This document shows positions 10,520 through 20,719 of a DNA stretch of 64,000 nt, one piece after another (the stretch's first letter is position 1; each line of letters opens with the position of its first letter). Source of the DNA: Pseudomonadota bacterium (GTDB taxonomy: Bacteria > Pseudomonadota > Alphaproteobacteria > Sphingomonadales > Sphingomonadaceae); NCBI GenBank assembly GCA_023424095.1, contig JAFAEG010000027.1:1-64000 (forward strand), in the 5' to 3' direction. The notes under the pieces were generated by a model. The model had not been told where the DNA came from, did not search any database, and saw only the letters and a program-made list of their open reading frames with translations. Both the position numbers and the translations under genes were made by a program.

Positions 10520-11359
10520 ATGAAAAAGTATCTCACCGCCGCCGCTCTGCTGTGCGCCGCCGCCAGCACCCCCGCTTTTGCCCAGGACAATCCCCGGGGC
10601 GAGTTTGACGGCTTCTATGCCGGCGGCTCGATCGGCGCGACCTTCGGCTCGGGCAACAATAATGAGACGATCCTGTTCGATCGCGACCTCAACGGCACGT
10701 TCGGCGACACCGTCAGCACCTCTGGCGGCGCCAACGCCTTCGCGAACGGCTTCTGCGGCGGTTCGGTCGGCACCAGCCCGTCGCGTCCGGCCGCCGGCTG
10801 CGACAATGAGGACACCGCGATCGAATTTTCGGGCCGCGTCGGCTATGATCGCCAGATGGGCAATTTCGTCCTCGGCGCGCTCGTCGAGGTCGGCACCAGC
10901 GACTATTCGAGCAGCGTGACCGCGTTCAGCATCACGCCCGCCTCCTACACCTTCAACCGCGAGATCGACCTGCTCGCCAACGCCCGCATCCGCGCCGGCT
11001 ATACGGTCACGCCGACCACGCTCGCTTACGTCACCGGCGGCATCGGCTATGTCCAGATGGACAACAGCTTCGTCACCACCAACACCGCGAACGGCGTGGT
11101 CCGCGACCTGGATGACGAGAGCATCGGCTTCGTGCTGGGCGCCGGCATCGAGCAGAAGATCGGCCGCAACGTCTCGGTCGGCATCGAATATCTCTACCAG
11201 CAATATGACGACGATTCGTCGGTCCACCTGGTGAACAGCGGCACCACCCCGGCGACCAACCCGTTCCTGCTCGGCAATGCCAATGGCACGGATTTCATCC
11301 GCAGCGACAGTTCGTTCGACATGCACAGCGTGCGCGCCGTGGTGAACTTCCGCTTCTGA
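10520..11359 (+). CDS. Outer-membrane beta-barrel protein
   Basis: A 279-residue precursor with signal peptide (MKKYLTAAALLCAAASTPAFAQ) and the OMP_b-barrel pattern: FDGFYAGGSIGATFG at the first strand, alternating amphipathic strands with aromatic and Gly residues, and a terminal VRAVVNFRF ending in Phe, as recognised by the BAM complex. Two Cys (in FCGGSV and AAGCD) lie in an early extracellular loop and could form a disulphide. The start ATG at 10520 has agggagt upstream. A 237-bp leader separates it from parE. Ligand or pore function is unknown. Confidence 0.85.
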   Translation: MKKYLTAAALLCAAASTPAFAQDNPRGEFDGFYAGGSIGATFGSGNNNETILFDRDLNGTFGDTVSTSGGANAFANGFCGGSVGTSPSRPAAGCDNEDTAIEFSGRVGYDRQMGNFVLGALVEVGTSDYSSSVTAFSITPASYTFNREIDLLANARIRAGYTVTPTTLAYVTGGIGYVQMDNSFVTTNTANGVVRDLDDESIGFVLGAGIEQKIGRNVSVGIEYLYQQYDDDSSVHLVNSGTTPATNPFLLGNANGTDFIRSDSSFDMHSVRAVVNFRF

Positions 11360-11380
11360 TCCAGAGCGGATCGAACGAAG

Positions 11381-11414
11381 AGGGCCGCTTCCCGGGTGGG
11401 AGGCGGCCCTTTTC
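11381..11414 (+). terminator. Terminator between the barrel gene and the DUF305 gene
   Basis: A 13-bp stem (agggccgcttccc with gggaggcggccct, one G-U pair) with loop gggt spans 11381-11410 and is followed by tttc on the + strand. It separates two convergent genes and may serve both. Confidence 0.8.
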
Positions 11415-11416
11415 GC

Positions 11417-13822
11417 TTAGCGCAGCCGACCGGCGATCCCGCGCAGCGTGTCGCGCAGGGCGGACAGGCGGCGGGCGTCGGCGCTCGAACCGGCCGGGAG
11501 GGCGCGGGCCATGGTTTCGAGGCGGCCGGCCAGAGCCGCATCCTTGCGGTTGGCGTCGAGCGCCGTGCGGGCGGTGGCGAGTTCGCGGGTGAGGCTCGTC
11601 ATCGTCGCGGCGGGCAGGCCGTTGCTGCGCTGCAACTGGTCGAGATAGGCCAGAGCGATCACCGGATGGTGGGGCCAGGTGACCGGATTTTGCTGCTGCG
11701 GATTGAAGGTCTGGCCCTGGCTCGCCAGCATCGCCGCCTGGATCTCGTTGCTGGTCAGATGGGCGCTGGGGGTGAGGGTCAGAACGTCGAGGCCGCGGAC
11801 GATCTCGGTGCCGTAGATTCGGCCATTATACCAATAAGCGGACCAATAGCCGGCGAGGGCGATCTGCTCGCCATCGAGCGGGCCGCGATCGAAATAGGCG
11901 ATTTCACGGACGTTGCCGCTGTCGGTGAAATCGGTGATCGAAATGCCGCCCTGATACCAGGCCTGGACGAAGATATCGCGGCCCGGAACCGGGATGATCG
12001 AGCCGTTATGGGCGACGCAATTCTCCTCCTCGGTCTGGATCGCGGTCAATTTGTGGTGGCTGCGGAAGACCAGGCGGTTGTCGATGATGTCGTAATAAGC
12101 GTTGGCGCCCCAGGTGAGCGGGTCCTGCGCGCGGCAGCGGGCCTGGCCGCCGCCGCCCCATTCGTCGGTGAACAGCACCTTGGTGCCGTCATTGTTGAAG
12201 GTGGCGGAGTGCCAATAAGCGAAATTGGGGTCGAAGACGGAATCGACCCGGCGCGGGCGGCGCGGATCGGAAATGTCCATGATGATGCCATTGCCCGAAC
12301 AGGCGCCGGCGGCGAGCTGGCGACTGGGGAAGACGGTGATGTCGTGGCACTGGTCGGTCACGCTCGTATCCTGCGAGCCCGGATCGCGCCGTCCGCCCTG
12401 CCACAGTCCCGCCAGCCGGCCGGTCTCGGCATCCGCGAAGACCGCGGGGCTGTCGATGATGCGGGCGCGGGACGGGTCGGCGAGCGGGATTTCGATCACG
12501 TCGATGCGGAACAAGGCGGTGCGATTGTCGCCGCTCGGCGCGCCGATGCAGCCGGGCAGCTCGCGTTCGTCGCGGACCCAGGCGGTGCCGGACACGTAGA
12601 CGATCACCGAGCGCTCGTCGCTGGAAACGACGCTGTGCGTGTGCGAGCCGCGGCAGGTCTGCACTAGCCCGACTTGGCGGGGTAGCAGCGGATCGGAAAT
12701 GTCGAAGATGCGGATGCCGCGCAGGCGGTTTGGAGTGACGTCCTCCAGATTGCCCTGCAGCCCGCAATCCGTTCGGCCGCGATTCTGCTCGACCGACATG
12801 ATCAGCAGATTGCCGACGATGGACAGATCGCCCTGGCCGCCCGGGCAGACGACGGAGGTGACGTGGCGCGGCGGCGCGGCCGGGTTGGCGGCGTCGATGC
12901 GGTAGAGATTGAAGCCGTGATAATTGCCGACCGCGACCAGATCGCCGGAAAAGGCCATGTCGGTCTGGGCGAAGCTGAGCAGCGGCGTGCGCTCGACCCG
13001 GCCGGCTGGGCGGGCAGGGGTGTCGCCGCTGGCCGCGCGGGCGGGGATGGGCGGCGACAGATCGGCCGGGTTGGTGGGATCGAAGAAGCCGGCCGGGCGC
13101 GGCAGGCTGGCGACCAGGGTCATGTTGTTGATCGCCTGTCCGGCGTCGCGGAAGCCGGGGCGCAAGGTGGCGCGCGGATCGGCGGTGATGCCGGCGAGCA
13201 GGACGCTCATCCGGTTGATCTCACCCTGCTGCTCGTTGACCACCTCATTGACGAAATCGAACAAGGCCGGGTCGTAGGCCGAACCGCCGCGATTGAGCAG
13301 TTCGCGCGCCATCGTGATCGCGCCTTCGTGGTGGACGATCATCCGTTCCAGGAAGAGCCGGTCGAAATCGGCGCCACGCGCGGCGGCAAGCGCCTGCATC
13401 TGCGCCGGGGTCGACATGCCCGGCATGCCTTCGTGCCCGGCATGGCCGTCATGCCCGGCGGCGGCCAGCGGCTGCGCGCGCTCGGTCAGCCAGCGGCGCA
13501 TGAAGGCGATCTCGCCGGCCTGGCTGGCATTGATCCGGCCGGCGGCGTCGGTCAGCGGCCGGCTGCGCGTGCGGTCGCGGACCAAGGCGGCCATTTCGAC
13601 TGCCTGCTGATGGTGCAGGATCATGTCCTGCATGAACTTCACGTCGGCGGGGATGAAGCGCGTGTCGGCGATCCGCGACGCTTCCTCGGGCGAGAGTGGC
13701 CGGGTCGGCTGTCCCGGTGCGCCGGGCTGCAGGATGGGCGGCTGCTGCGCGAAAGCGGGCATCGCGGCGGTGAGCGCCGTGAAGGCGAGGAGCGCGCGGA
13801 CGGTCGGGCGGCGAAGGGACAA
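11417..13822 (-). CDS. Secreted DUF305-LVIVD repeat fusion protein
   Basis: An 801-residue precursor. After the signal peptide (SLRRPTVRALLAFTALTAAMPAFAQ) come DUF305 motifs: ILHHQQAVEMAALV near residue 70 and MIVHHEGAITMARELL near residue 150, separated by a His/Met-rich linker (HDGHAGHEGMPGM). The rest (about residue 260 on) is an LVIVD-repeat propeller with recurring units such as LRGIRIFDISDPLLPRQVG and GIIMDISDPRRPRRV. DUF305 proteins are linked to copper and other metals, while LVIVD domains are presumed binding propellers. The start chosen is TTG 13822 because it is 8 nt from a perfect AGGAG and gives a clean signal peptide; an ATG at 13861 is possible. Confidence 0.85.
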   Translation of the reverse strand: MSLRRPTVRALLAFTALTAAMPAFAQQPPILQPGAPGQPTRPLSPEEASRIADTRFIPADVKFMQDMILHHQQAVEMAALVRDRTRSRPLTDAAGRINASQAGEIAFMRRWLTERAQPLAAAGHDGHAGHEGMPGMSTPAQMQALAAARGADFDRLFLERMIVHHEGAITMARELLNRGGSAYDPALFDFVNEVVNEQQGEINRMSVLLAGITADPRATLRPGFRDAGQAINNMTLVASLPRPAGFFDPTNPADLSPPIPARAASGDTPARPAGRVERTPLLSFAQTDMAFSGDLVAVGNYHGFNLYRIDAANPAAPPRHVTSVVCPGGQGDLSIVGNLLIMSVEQNRGRTDCGLQGNLEDVTPNRLRGIRIFDISDPLLPRQVGLVQTCRGSHTHSVVSSDERSVIVYVSGTAWVRDERELPGCIGAPSGDNRTALFRIDVIEIPLADPSRARIIDSPAVFADAETGRLAGLWQGGRRDPGSQDTSVTDQCHDITVFPSRQLAAGACSGNGIIMDISDPRRPRRVDSVFDPNFAYWHSATFNNDGTKVLFTDEWGGGGQARCRAQDPLTWGANAYYDIIDNRLVFRSHHKLTAIQTEEENCVAHNGSIIPVPGRDIFVQAWYQGGISITDFTDSGNVREIAYFDRGPLDGEQIALAGYWSAYWYNGRIYGTEIVRGLDVLTLTPSAHLTSNEIQAAMLASQGQTFNPQQQNPVTWPHHPVIALAYLDQLQRSNGLPAATMTSLTRELATARTALDANRKDAALAGRLETMARALPAGSSADARRLSALRDTLRGIAGRLR

Positions 13823-13917
13823 GGCCTGTTCTCCTGCAAGAAGGAGAGCGAGGACTAGCACAGGTTGGGCGGGAGGGAAGAGGTGGTGTGTTAGGTGGCC
13901 GTCACGGGAGTGAATCC

Positions 13918-13985
13918 ATCGATCAGGCCGGTCATGCCCCCGGCATGACCTGGAATGATGGGGGGCATCATTCCACCTGATCGAT
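13918..13985. repeat. Three-way-junction palindrome (outer stem with two hairpins)
   Basis: An outer 10-bp stem atcgatcagg/cctgatcgat (13918-13927 with 13976-13985) encloses two perfect 9-bp hairpins: ggtcatgcc/ggcatgacc (13930-13938 with 13942-13950) and ggaatgatg/catcattcc (13952-13960 with 13966-13974, loop of five G). Only four bases are left unpaired at the junction. It lies between gcrA and the DUF305 gene. It could be a mobile palindromic repeat, a terminator of gcrA, or a structured RNA. Confidence 0.75.
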
Positions 13986-14105
13986 CGTCAGACGTGTCGC
14001 TCGCCTGCGCGAGCGCACGCTGGCCGGCCGAGCGCGTGCCGCTCCCGGCGGCACCGGCGCGCTATTCGCTGCGCGCTTCGCGCTCGCTCGCTACGCGCCT
14101 CGCGC

Positions 14106-14807
14106 TCAGCGGACTCTGGGCCCGCCGAACGGCAGCGGCGGCGGGGGCTTGCGGTCGCGGCGGGGCAGCTGCGCCTGATAGGCGACGCCGCAATGCTGGA
14201 CGCAATAAGGGAAGCCCGGATTGGCCGGATTGCCGCAGAAATGGAAATCGGGCTCGCCCGGATGGCCGATCGGCCATTTGCAGATCTTCTCGCTGAGATC
14301 GAGCAGGCCGGTCTTGTCGGCGATTTCGGGGCTCGGCTTGGCCGGCACCAGGCGACGCGGCGGCGCGGGCGGGATCGGCGCCTGCTGCTCGCCCGGACCC
14401 TGGCGGACGAAGCCGCCCGGGCCGATCGAGACGACGCGCGGCTGCGGTGCTTCGGACGGCGGGACCGGCTGCGGCAGCGGCGCGGCAGCGGCGGCGGGCG
14501 CTTCGGCCTCGTCGTCGCTCAGATCGAAGGGCGGCGTGCCCTCCACGTCGAGCGCGGTGGTCGCGACGAAATCGGGGGAGGGCGCGGGCGGTGGCGGTGG
14601 TGGTGGCGCTGCGACCGGCGCGGGCGCGGCCGGAGCCGGCTCGTTCGGCTTCACCGGCGAGGGACGCGACTGCAGGCCCAGGCGATGCGCCTTGCCGATC
14701 ACCGCGTTGCGCGACACGCCGCCAAGCTCGTCGGCAATCTGGCTCGCGGTCATCCCGCGCGTCCACATTTCCCGCAGCCGATCGATCCTTTCGTCCGTCC
14801 AGGACAT
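14106..14807 (-). CDS. gcrA: Cell-cycle regulator GcrA
   Basis: GcrA binds sigma-70 RNA polymerase and CcrM-methylated GANTC promoters to drive S-phase transcription in alphaproteobacteria. The 233-residue protein starts with the family's N terminus SWTDERIDRLREMW and the helix-turn-helix ASQIADELGGVSRNAVIGKAHRLGL. A long Pro/Ala-rich linker follows (about residues 60-150), with a seven-Pro run. The C-terminal domain has CKWPIGHPGEPDFHFCGNP and YCVQHCGVAY, the Cys/His-rich polymerase-interaction part. The linker is longer than in Caulobacter GcrA (about 170 aa). Start ATG 14807 fits the conserved N terminus; an open frame continues upstream to 14909. Confidence 0.95.
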   Translation of the reverse strand: MSWTDERIDRLREMWTRGMTASQIADELGGVSRNAVIGKAHRLGLQSRPSPVKPNEPAPAAPAPVAAPPPPPPPAPSPDFVATTALDVEGTPPFDLSDDEAEAPAAAAAPLPQPVPPSEAPQPRVVSIGPGGFVRQGPGEQQAPIPPAPPRRLVPAKPSPEIADKTGLLDLSEKICKWPIGHPGEPDFHFCGNPANPGFPYCVQHCGVAYQAQLPRRDRKPPPPLPFGGPRVR

Positions 14808-15061
14808 GGCGTCATCCTTCTGGCTTGGCTCTATGGCTTGGCGGTCCGCGCGATCGCGGCAGCCGTCCGCCTGCCTGTTCCGAATTGGTGGAGCCGCATG
14901 GCGCGGCAAGTCCTCGCTATGTGACGCAGGCGAGGCCTTTCTTCAAGGGGCGGGTGGCGCTTTGCGGGACATGGCCGCCGTTCGCTTGAAAACCGGGCCT
15001 TTGTGTAAGAGGATCGGAGGCGTTGCTGTCTCCGGCGCCAGCGCGCGGAAGGAGGGTGAAG

Positions 15062-15991
15062 ATGCAGGGGCGGTGGTGCGGCGCGATCGCAACGCTTCTT
15101 CTGCTGCTGCCTCCCGCGGCCGCCGCACAGCCATCGCCGCCGCCGCCTGCCGTGACGATCGGCGAGGTTGCCGATCCGGATTCGGATGATCCGACGTTCG
15201 TCGTGACCGGCCAGCGGCAGGTCCGGGCCGCCGAGGTCGCGGCCTATGTCGATACTGTGCTGGCCGCGCCGCGCCACGACCGGGTGGCGCGCTGGGCCGA
15301 GCGGCTCTGCCTGAGCATCACCGGCCTGGACGATGCGCGCCGCGACTTTTCCGGGGAGATTGCGGCGGTCGGCGGCCGGCTGAACCTGGACGTGGGTCAG
15401 CGCCATTGCGATCCGTCCGCTTATGTCATCTTCACCGCCGATCCGGCGCAATTGCTGACCCGGCTGGAGCAGGATCGCCCGGCCTTTTTCGGCGCGATCC
15501 CGCGGGCAGCGCAACGGCCGCTGCGGGACTCGCGGGCGCCGGTGCGCTGGCTGTCCTGGGGCGAGTTGCGCGGCGCGCAAGGGCAATTGCCGATGGGCTT
15601 CTCCGTCGCTCCGGGCCGGGGCGAGGTCGAGCGGCCGGTGCCGAGCTTTCGCTCCACGCCCTCCCGCCTGGAGACCGGCACGCGGATGGATTTGCAGGCG
15701 ATGATCGTGATCGTCGACATGAATCGGCTGGCGGGCATCTCCAACCGGGCGCTGGCCGATTATCTTTCGATGGTGGTGCTCGGCAACGTCCGTCCCGACC
15801 ACGGCATTGTCGCCTTGCCGTCGGTGCTGAACCTGCTGGCGACGCAAGCCGGTCCCGCCGGCAATGCGGCGACGGAGCTCAGTCGCTGGGACCTGTCCTA
15901 TCTGGACGCCTTATATGCGGGGACGTGGAATGTGCCGGCCAGCCAGCGGATCGGGGTGATCCGGTCAGCGATGCGGCGGCCGTCGGATTGA
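15062..15991 (+). CDS. Conserved secreted protein of unknown function, 309 aa
   Basis: A signal peptide (MQGRWCGAIATLLLLLPPAAAAQ) is followed by FVVTGQRQVRAAEVAAYVDTVL, a Cys-containing RLCLSITGL, CDPSAYVIFTADPAQLL and the core MDLQAMIVIVDMNRLAGISNRALADYLSMVVL. This arrangement recurs in unnamed sphingomonad proteins in which two Cys (here in RLCLS and RHCDP) flank the early domain. No catalytic signature is visible. Start ATG 15062 is 6 nt after AAGGAGG. Confidence 0.75.
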   Translation: MQGRWCGAIATLLLLLPPAAAAQPSPPPPAVTIGEVADPDSDDPTFVVTGQRQVRAAEVAAYVDTVLAAPRHDRVARWAERLCLSITGLDDARRDFSGEIAAVGGRLNLDVGQRHCDPSAYVIFTADPAQLLTRLEQDRPAFFGAIPRAAQRPLRDSRAPVRWLSWGELRGAQGQLPMGFSVAPGRGEVERPVPSFRSTPSRLETGTRMDLQAMIVIVDMNRLAGISNRALADYLSMVVLGNVRPDHGIVALPSVLNLLATQAGPAGNAATELSRWDLSYLDALYAGTWNVPASQRIGVIRSAMRRPSD

Positions 15992-16059
15992 TCGGCTCGA
16001 TCCGCCGGGGCGCGAGCGCCGGGCTTGCCGCCGCCCGCCGCCCGGCCTAGCGGCGAGTT

Positions 16060-16896
16060 GTGAGCGAGCCCGTAAAGACCTGGGTCCGGAGCGACCCGGG
16101 CGTCCCCATCATCCGTAACGTCAATTGGGGCGGGCTACGCACGCTCTACGCCAAGGAAGTGCGGCGCTTCTTCAAGGTGCAGTTGCAGACGATCTGGGCG
16201 CCGGCGATCACGACCCTGTTGTTCCTGGCGATCTTCACCGTCGCTTTGGGCGGCCGGCGGGAGGTCAATCTGGCCGGCACAGGCATCGCCTTCGCGGCGT
16301 TCATCGCCCCCGGCCTGATCGTCATGGGGATGATCCAGAACGCCTTCGCCAATAGCAGTTTCTCTTTGCTGATCGGCAAGATCCAGGGGACGATCGTCGA
16401 TTATCTGATGCCGCCTTTGTCGACGATGGAGCTGATCGCGGCGATGGTCGGCGCGGCGGTGACTCGCGCGGTGCTGGTGGGGATCGCGGTCTGGGCGGCG
16501 ATGCTGTTCTGGCCGGGTGTGCAGATCTGGCCGCAGCATCTGTGGGCGGTGATCTGGTTCGGGCTGATGGGGTCGGCGATGCTCGGCTTCCTCGGCCTGC
16601 TGACCTCGATCTGGGCGGAGAAATTCGATCATGCCGCCACGGTGGGCAATTTCTTCGTGACTCCATTGTCGCTGCTGAGCGGCACGTTCTACTCGATCGA
16701 GCAGCTCGCGCCCGGCTTCCAGACGGTCAGCCACTTCAACCCCTTCTTCTATGTGATTTCCGGCTTCCGTTACGGCTTCGTCGGCGCCGCCGACTCGCCG
16801 ATCCTGTTCGGCGCCGGCCTCCTGCTGGCGATCAATCTCGCCCTGCTGTCCCTCTGCTACGCCCTGCTACGCAGCGGCTGGCGCCTGCGCGCCTGA
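16060..16896 (+). CDS. ABC-2 type transporter permease
   Basis: A 278-residue inner-membrane protein with six predicted helices: about residues 47-67, 76-99, 125-150, 160-185, 193-213 and 247-270. The pattern AIFTVALGGRREV, FIAPGLIVMGMIQNAFANSSFSLLIGKIQG and the family signature PLSLLSGTFYSIEQLAPGFQTVSHFNPF put it with the DrrB/NodJ-type permeases. Its start is GTG 16060. No ATP-binding partner is adjacent, so the ATPase must be encoded elsewhere or upstream of a rearrangement. The substrate is unknown; drug, polysaccharide and lipid exporters share this fold. Confidence 0.85.
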   Translation: MSEPVKTWVRSDPGVPIIRNVNWGGLRTLYAKEVRRFFKVQLQTIWAPAITTLLFLAIFTVALGGRREVNLAGTGIAFAAFIAPGLIVMGMIQNAFANSSFSLLIGKIQGTIVDYLMPPLSTMELIAAMVGAAVTRAVLVGIAVWAAMLFWPGVQIWPQHLWAVIWFGLMGSAMLGFLGLLTSIWAEKFDHAATVGNFFVTPLSLLSGTFYSIEQLAPGFQTVSHFNPFFYVISGFRYGFVGAADSPILFGAGLLLAINLALLSLCYALLRSGWRLRA

Positions 16897-17009
16897 GGCG
16901 CTGCGACAGAGTGATACACACCTGAACGGTTTCTGCTCGCCTCGTTCAGCGGAACCACAGGCCGGGGTCACTAGTAGGGGCTCATTCTTCTTACGAAGGA
17001 GTTTGAGTC

Positions 17010-17381
17010 ATGAAGAAGATCCTGATCACCCTCGCCGCCACCGCCGCGACCCTCGTTGCCGCTGCGCCGGCCACCGCCCAGAGCTGGGGCAATGTTGCCC
17101 AGCGCGGCTACGGCTATCCGGGCGATCGCGGTCTGGTGAACCGCTTCCAGCAGCAGATCCGTCAGCTGGACCAGCGGATCGAGCGTTCGGCCCAGCGCCG
17201 CGCGATTTCGCCGGGTGAGTATCGCTCGCTGCGCAACCAGTCGAACGACTTCAAGCGCGCGCTGCACAATTTCGCCCGCAACGGTCTCGACCGGGGTGAG
17301 GTCCGCAGCCTCGACCAGCGCATCCACAATCTGCAGCGGCGCATCCGCGACGAGCGCCGCGACGGCCGCCGCGGCTGGTAA
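17010..17381 (+). CDS. Arg-rich periplasmic coiled-coil protein (paralogue 1)
   Basis: A 123-residue precursor with signal peptide (MKKILITLAATAATLVAAAPATAQ). The mature part is almost wholly helical and rich in Arg and Gln (NRFQQQIRQLDQRIERSAQRR, then RNGLDRGEVRSLDQRIHNLQRRIRDERRD). The following gene encodes a same-length relative. A strong ribosome site (acgaaggagtttgag) precedes the ATG. Function is unknown; charge and coiled coil suggest an envelope- or nucleic-acid-binding structural role, which is an inference. Confidence 0.75.
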   Translation: MKKILITLAATAATLVAAAPATAQSWGNVAQRGYGYPGDRGLVNRFQQQIRQLDQRIERSAQRRAISPGEYRSLRNQSNDFKRALHNFARNGLDRGEVRSLDQRIHNLQRRIRDERRDGRRGW

Positions 17382-17408
17382 GAACGATCATACGAAGGGA
17401 GACACACC

Positions 17409-17780
17409 ATGCGTAAATTGATGATGACCCTGACCCTCGTGGGCAGCGCCGCGACCGGCGCCCTGGTCGCCACCCCGGCCGCGGCCGAGGTTTCCATGCA
17501 GCGTTACGGTGGCGGCAACAATTTCCGCCCCGCCAACGAGATCCGTCGCGATATCAACCAGCTGCAGAACCGGATCACCCAAGCGCAGCGCCGCCGCACG
17601 ATTTCGAACCGCGAGGCGGTCGGCCTGCGCCGCGACGTCAACCGGCTCGAAGCGCAATTCTCGCGTTTCAGCCGCAACGGCCTGGACCGGCGCGAGATCG
17701 GCCAGCTGCGGGCCGGCATCAACCAGGTCGAGAACCGGCTGCGCTATGAGCGGCGCGACCGTGACCGTCGCCGCTACTAA
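17409..17780 (+). CDS. Arg-rich periplasmic coiled-coil protein (paralogue 2)
   Basis: Also 123 residues, with signal peptide (MRKLMMTLTLVGSAATGALVATPAAA) and a helical, Arg-rich body (INQLQNRITQAQRRRTISNRE, RFSRNGLDRREIGQLRAGIN). The RNGLDRxE block is shared with the gene 27 bp upstream and both proteins have exactly the same length, so the pair is a tandem duplication with divergent surfaces. A terminator follows at 17803. Confidence 0.75.
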   Translation: MRKLMMTLTLVGSAATGALVATPAAAEVSMQRYGGGNNFRPANEIRRDINQLQNRITQAQRRRTISNREAVGLRRDVNRLEAQFSRFSRNGLDRREIGQLRAGINQVENRLRYERRDRDRRRY

Positions 17781-17802
17781 CCGGCGGCAGCGACAATGAA
17801 GT

Positions 17803-17838
17803 GCGGGCGGCGGGGCAACTCGCCGCCCGCTTTCGTTT
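17803..17838 (+). terminator. Rho-independent terminator of the Arg-rich pair
   Basis: gcgggcggcg (17803-17812) and cgccgcccgc (17821-17830) form a perfect 10-bp stem with an 8-base loop, followed by tttcgttt. Confidence 0.8.
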
Positions 17839-17930
17839 CGGCGGCGGCGCGCGTTGACCTTGGTCGAGCGCCCCCCGTATAGCCGGACCCGCGCGCAGCC
17901 CTCTTGCGCGTTCACCCGGAGCCCAGAGAA

Positions 17931-20169
<2,239 letters not shown>

Positions 20170-20220
20170 CCCGCTTTCCTCTCCGGCGCCGCCATAAGGT
20201 GGAACGAGGGAGAGGATTGG

Positions 20221-20688
20221 ATGATGTTCGCGACGATCGCCGCCTGCCTGATTGCGGCTGCGCCGATGGCGGAGGCCGGACAGGCCGGTTTTCAGAGCTG
20301 GACGGGGCCGCGCTATGACATGCAGGCCGTCTTCCCGGCGGGCATGTTCCGGCTGGTGCGGGAATCGGACAATGGCGACGGAGCGGAATTCGTTTCGGCG
20401 GATGGGGCGGTGCTGATCGTCTATGCGACGGCCAATCCCAATCCGGTGCCGATCCGTGACTATATCCGGGGGCGGGAGCGGGCGGAGGATGGGCGGGTGA
20501 CCTATCGCCATATCGGGATCGCCCATGCGGTGATTTCGGGCCGGCGCGGTGACCGGATTTTCTACCAGCGCTACGAATTTGACGGGGTGAGCGACCTCGT
20601 CCGTTCCTATCGCCTGGAATATCCGGCCCGGCTGCAGGGGCGCTATGGGCCGATCGTCTCCCGCATCCGCGTTGGGCGGGGCAGGTGA
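20221..20688 (+). CDS. Secreted hypothetical protein, 155 aa
   Basis: A short signal peptide (MMFATIAACLIAAAPMAEA) precedes a compact domain, YDMQAVFPAGMFRLVRESDNGDG, EFVSADGAVLIVYATANPN and ISGRRGDRIFYQRYEFDGV, with no recognised catalytic motif. The ATG is preceded by gggagagg at good distance. Gene order with pip upstream and hslO 31 bp downstream suggests one transcript. Confidence 0.7.
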   Translation: MMFATIAACLIAAAPMAEAGQAGFQSWTGPRYDMQAVFPAGMFRLVRESDNGDGAEFVSADGAVLIVYATANPNPVPIRDYIRGRERAEDGRVTYRHIGIAHAVISGRRGDRIFYQRYEFDGVSDLVRSYRLEYPARLQGRYGPIVSRIRVGRGR

Positions 20689-20719
20689 AATTGGCGGCCG
20701 TCGGTTCCATATAGGCCGC

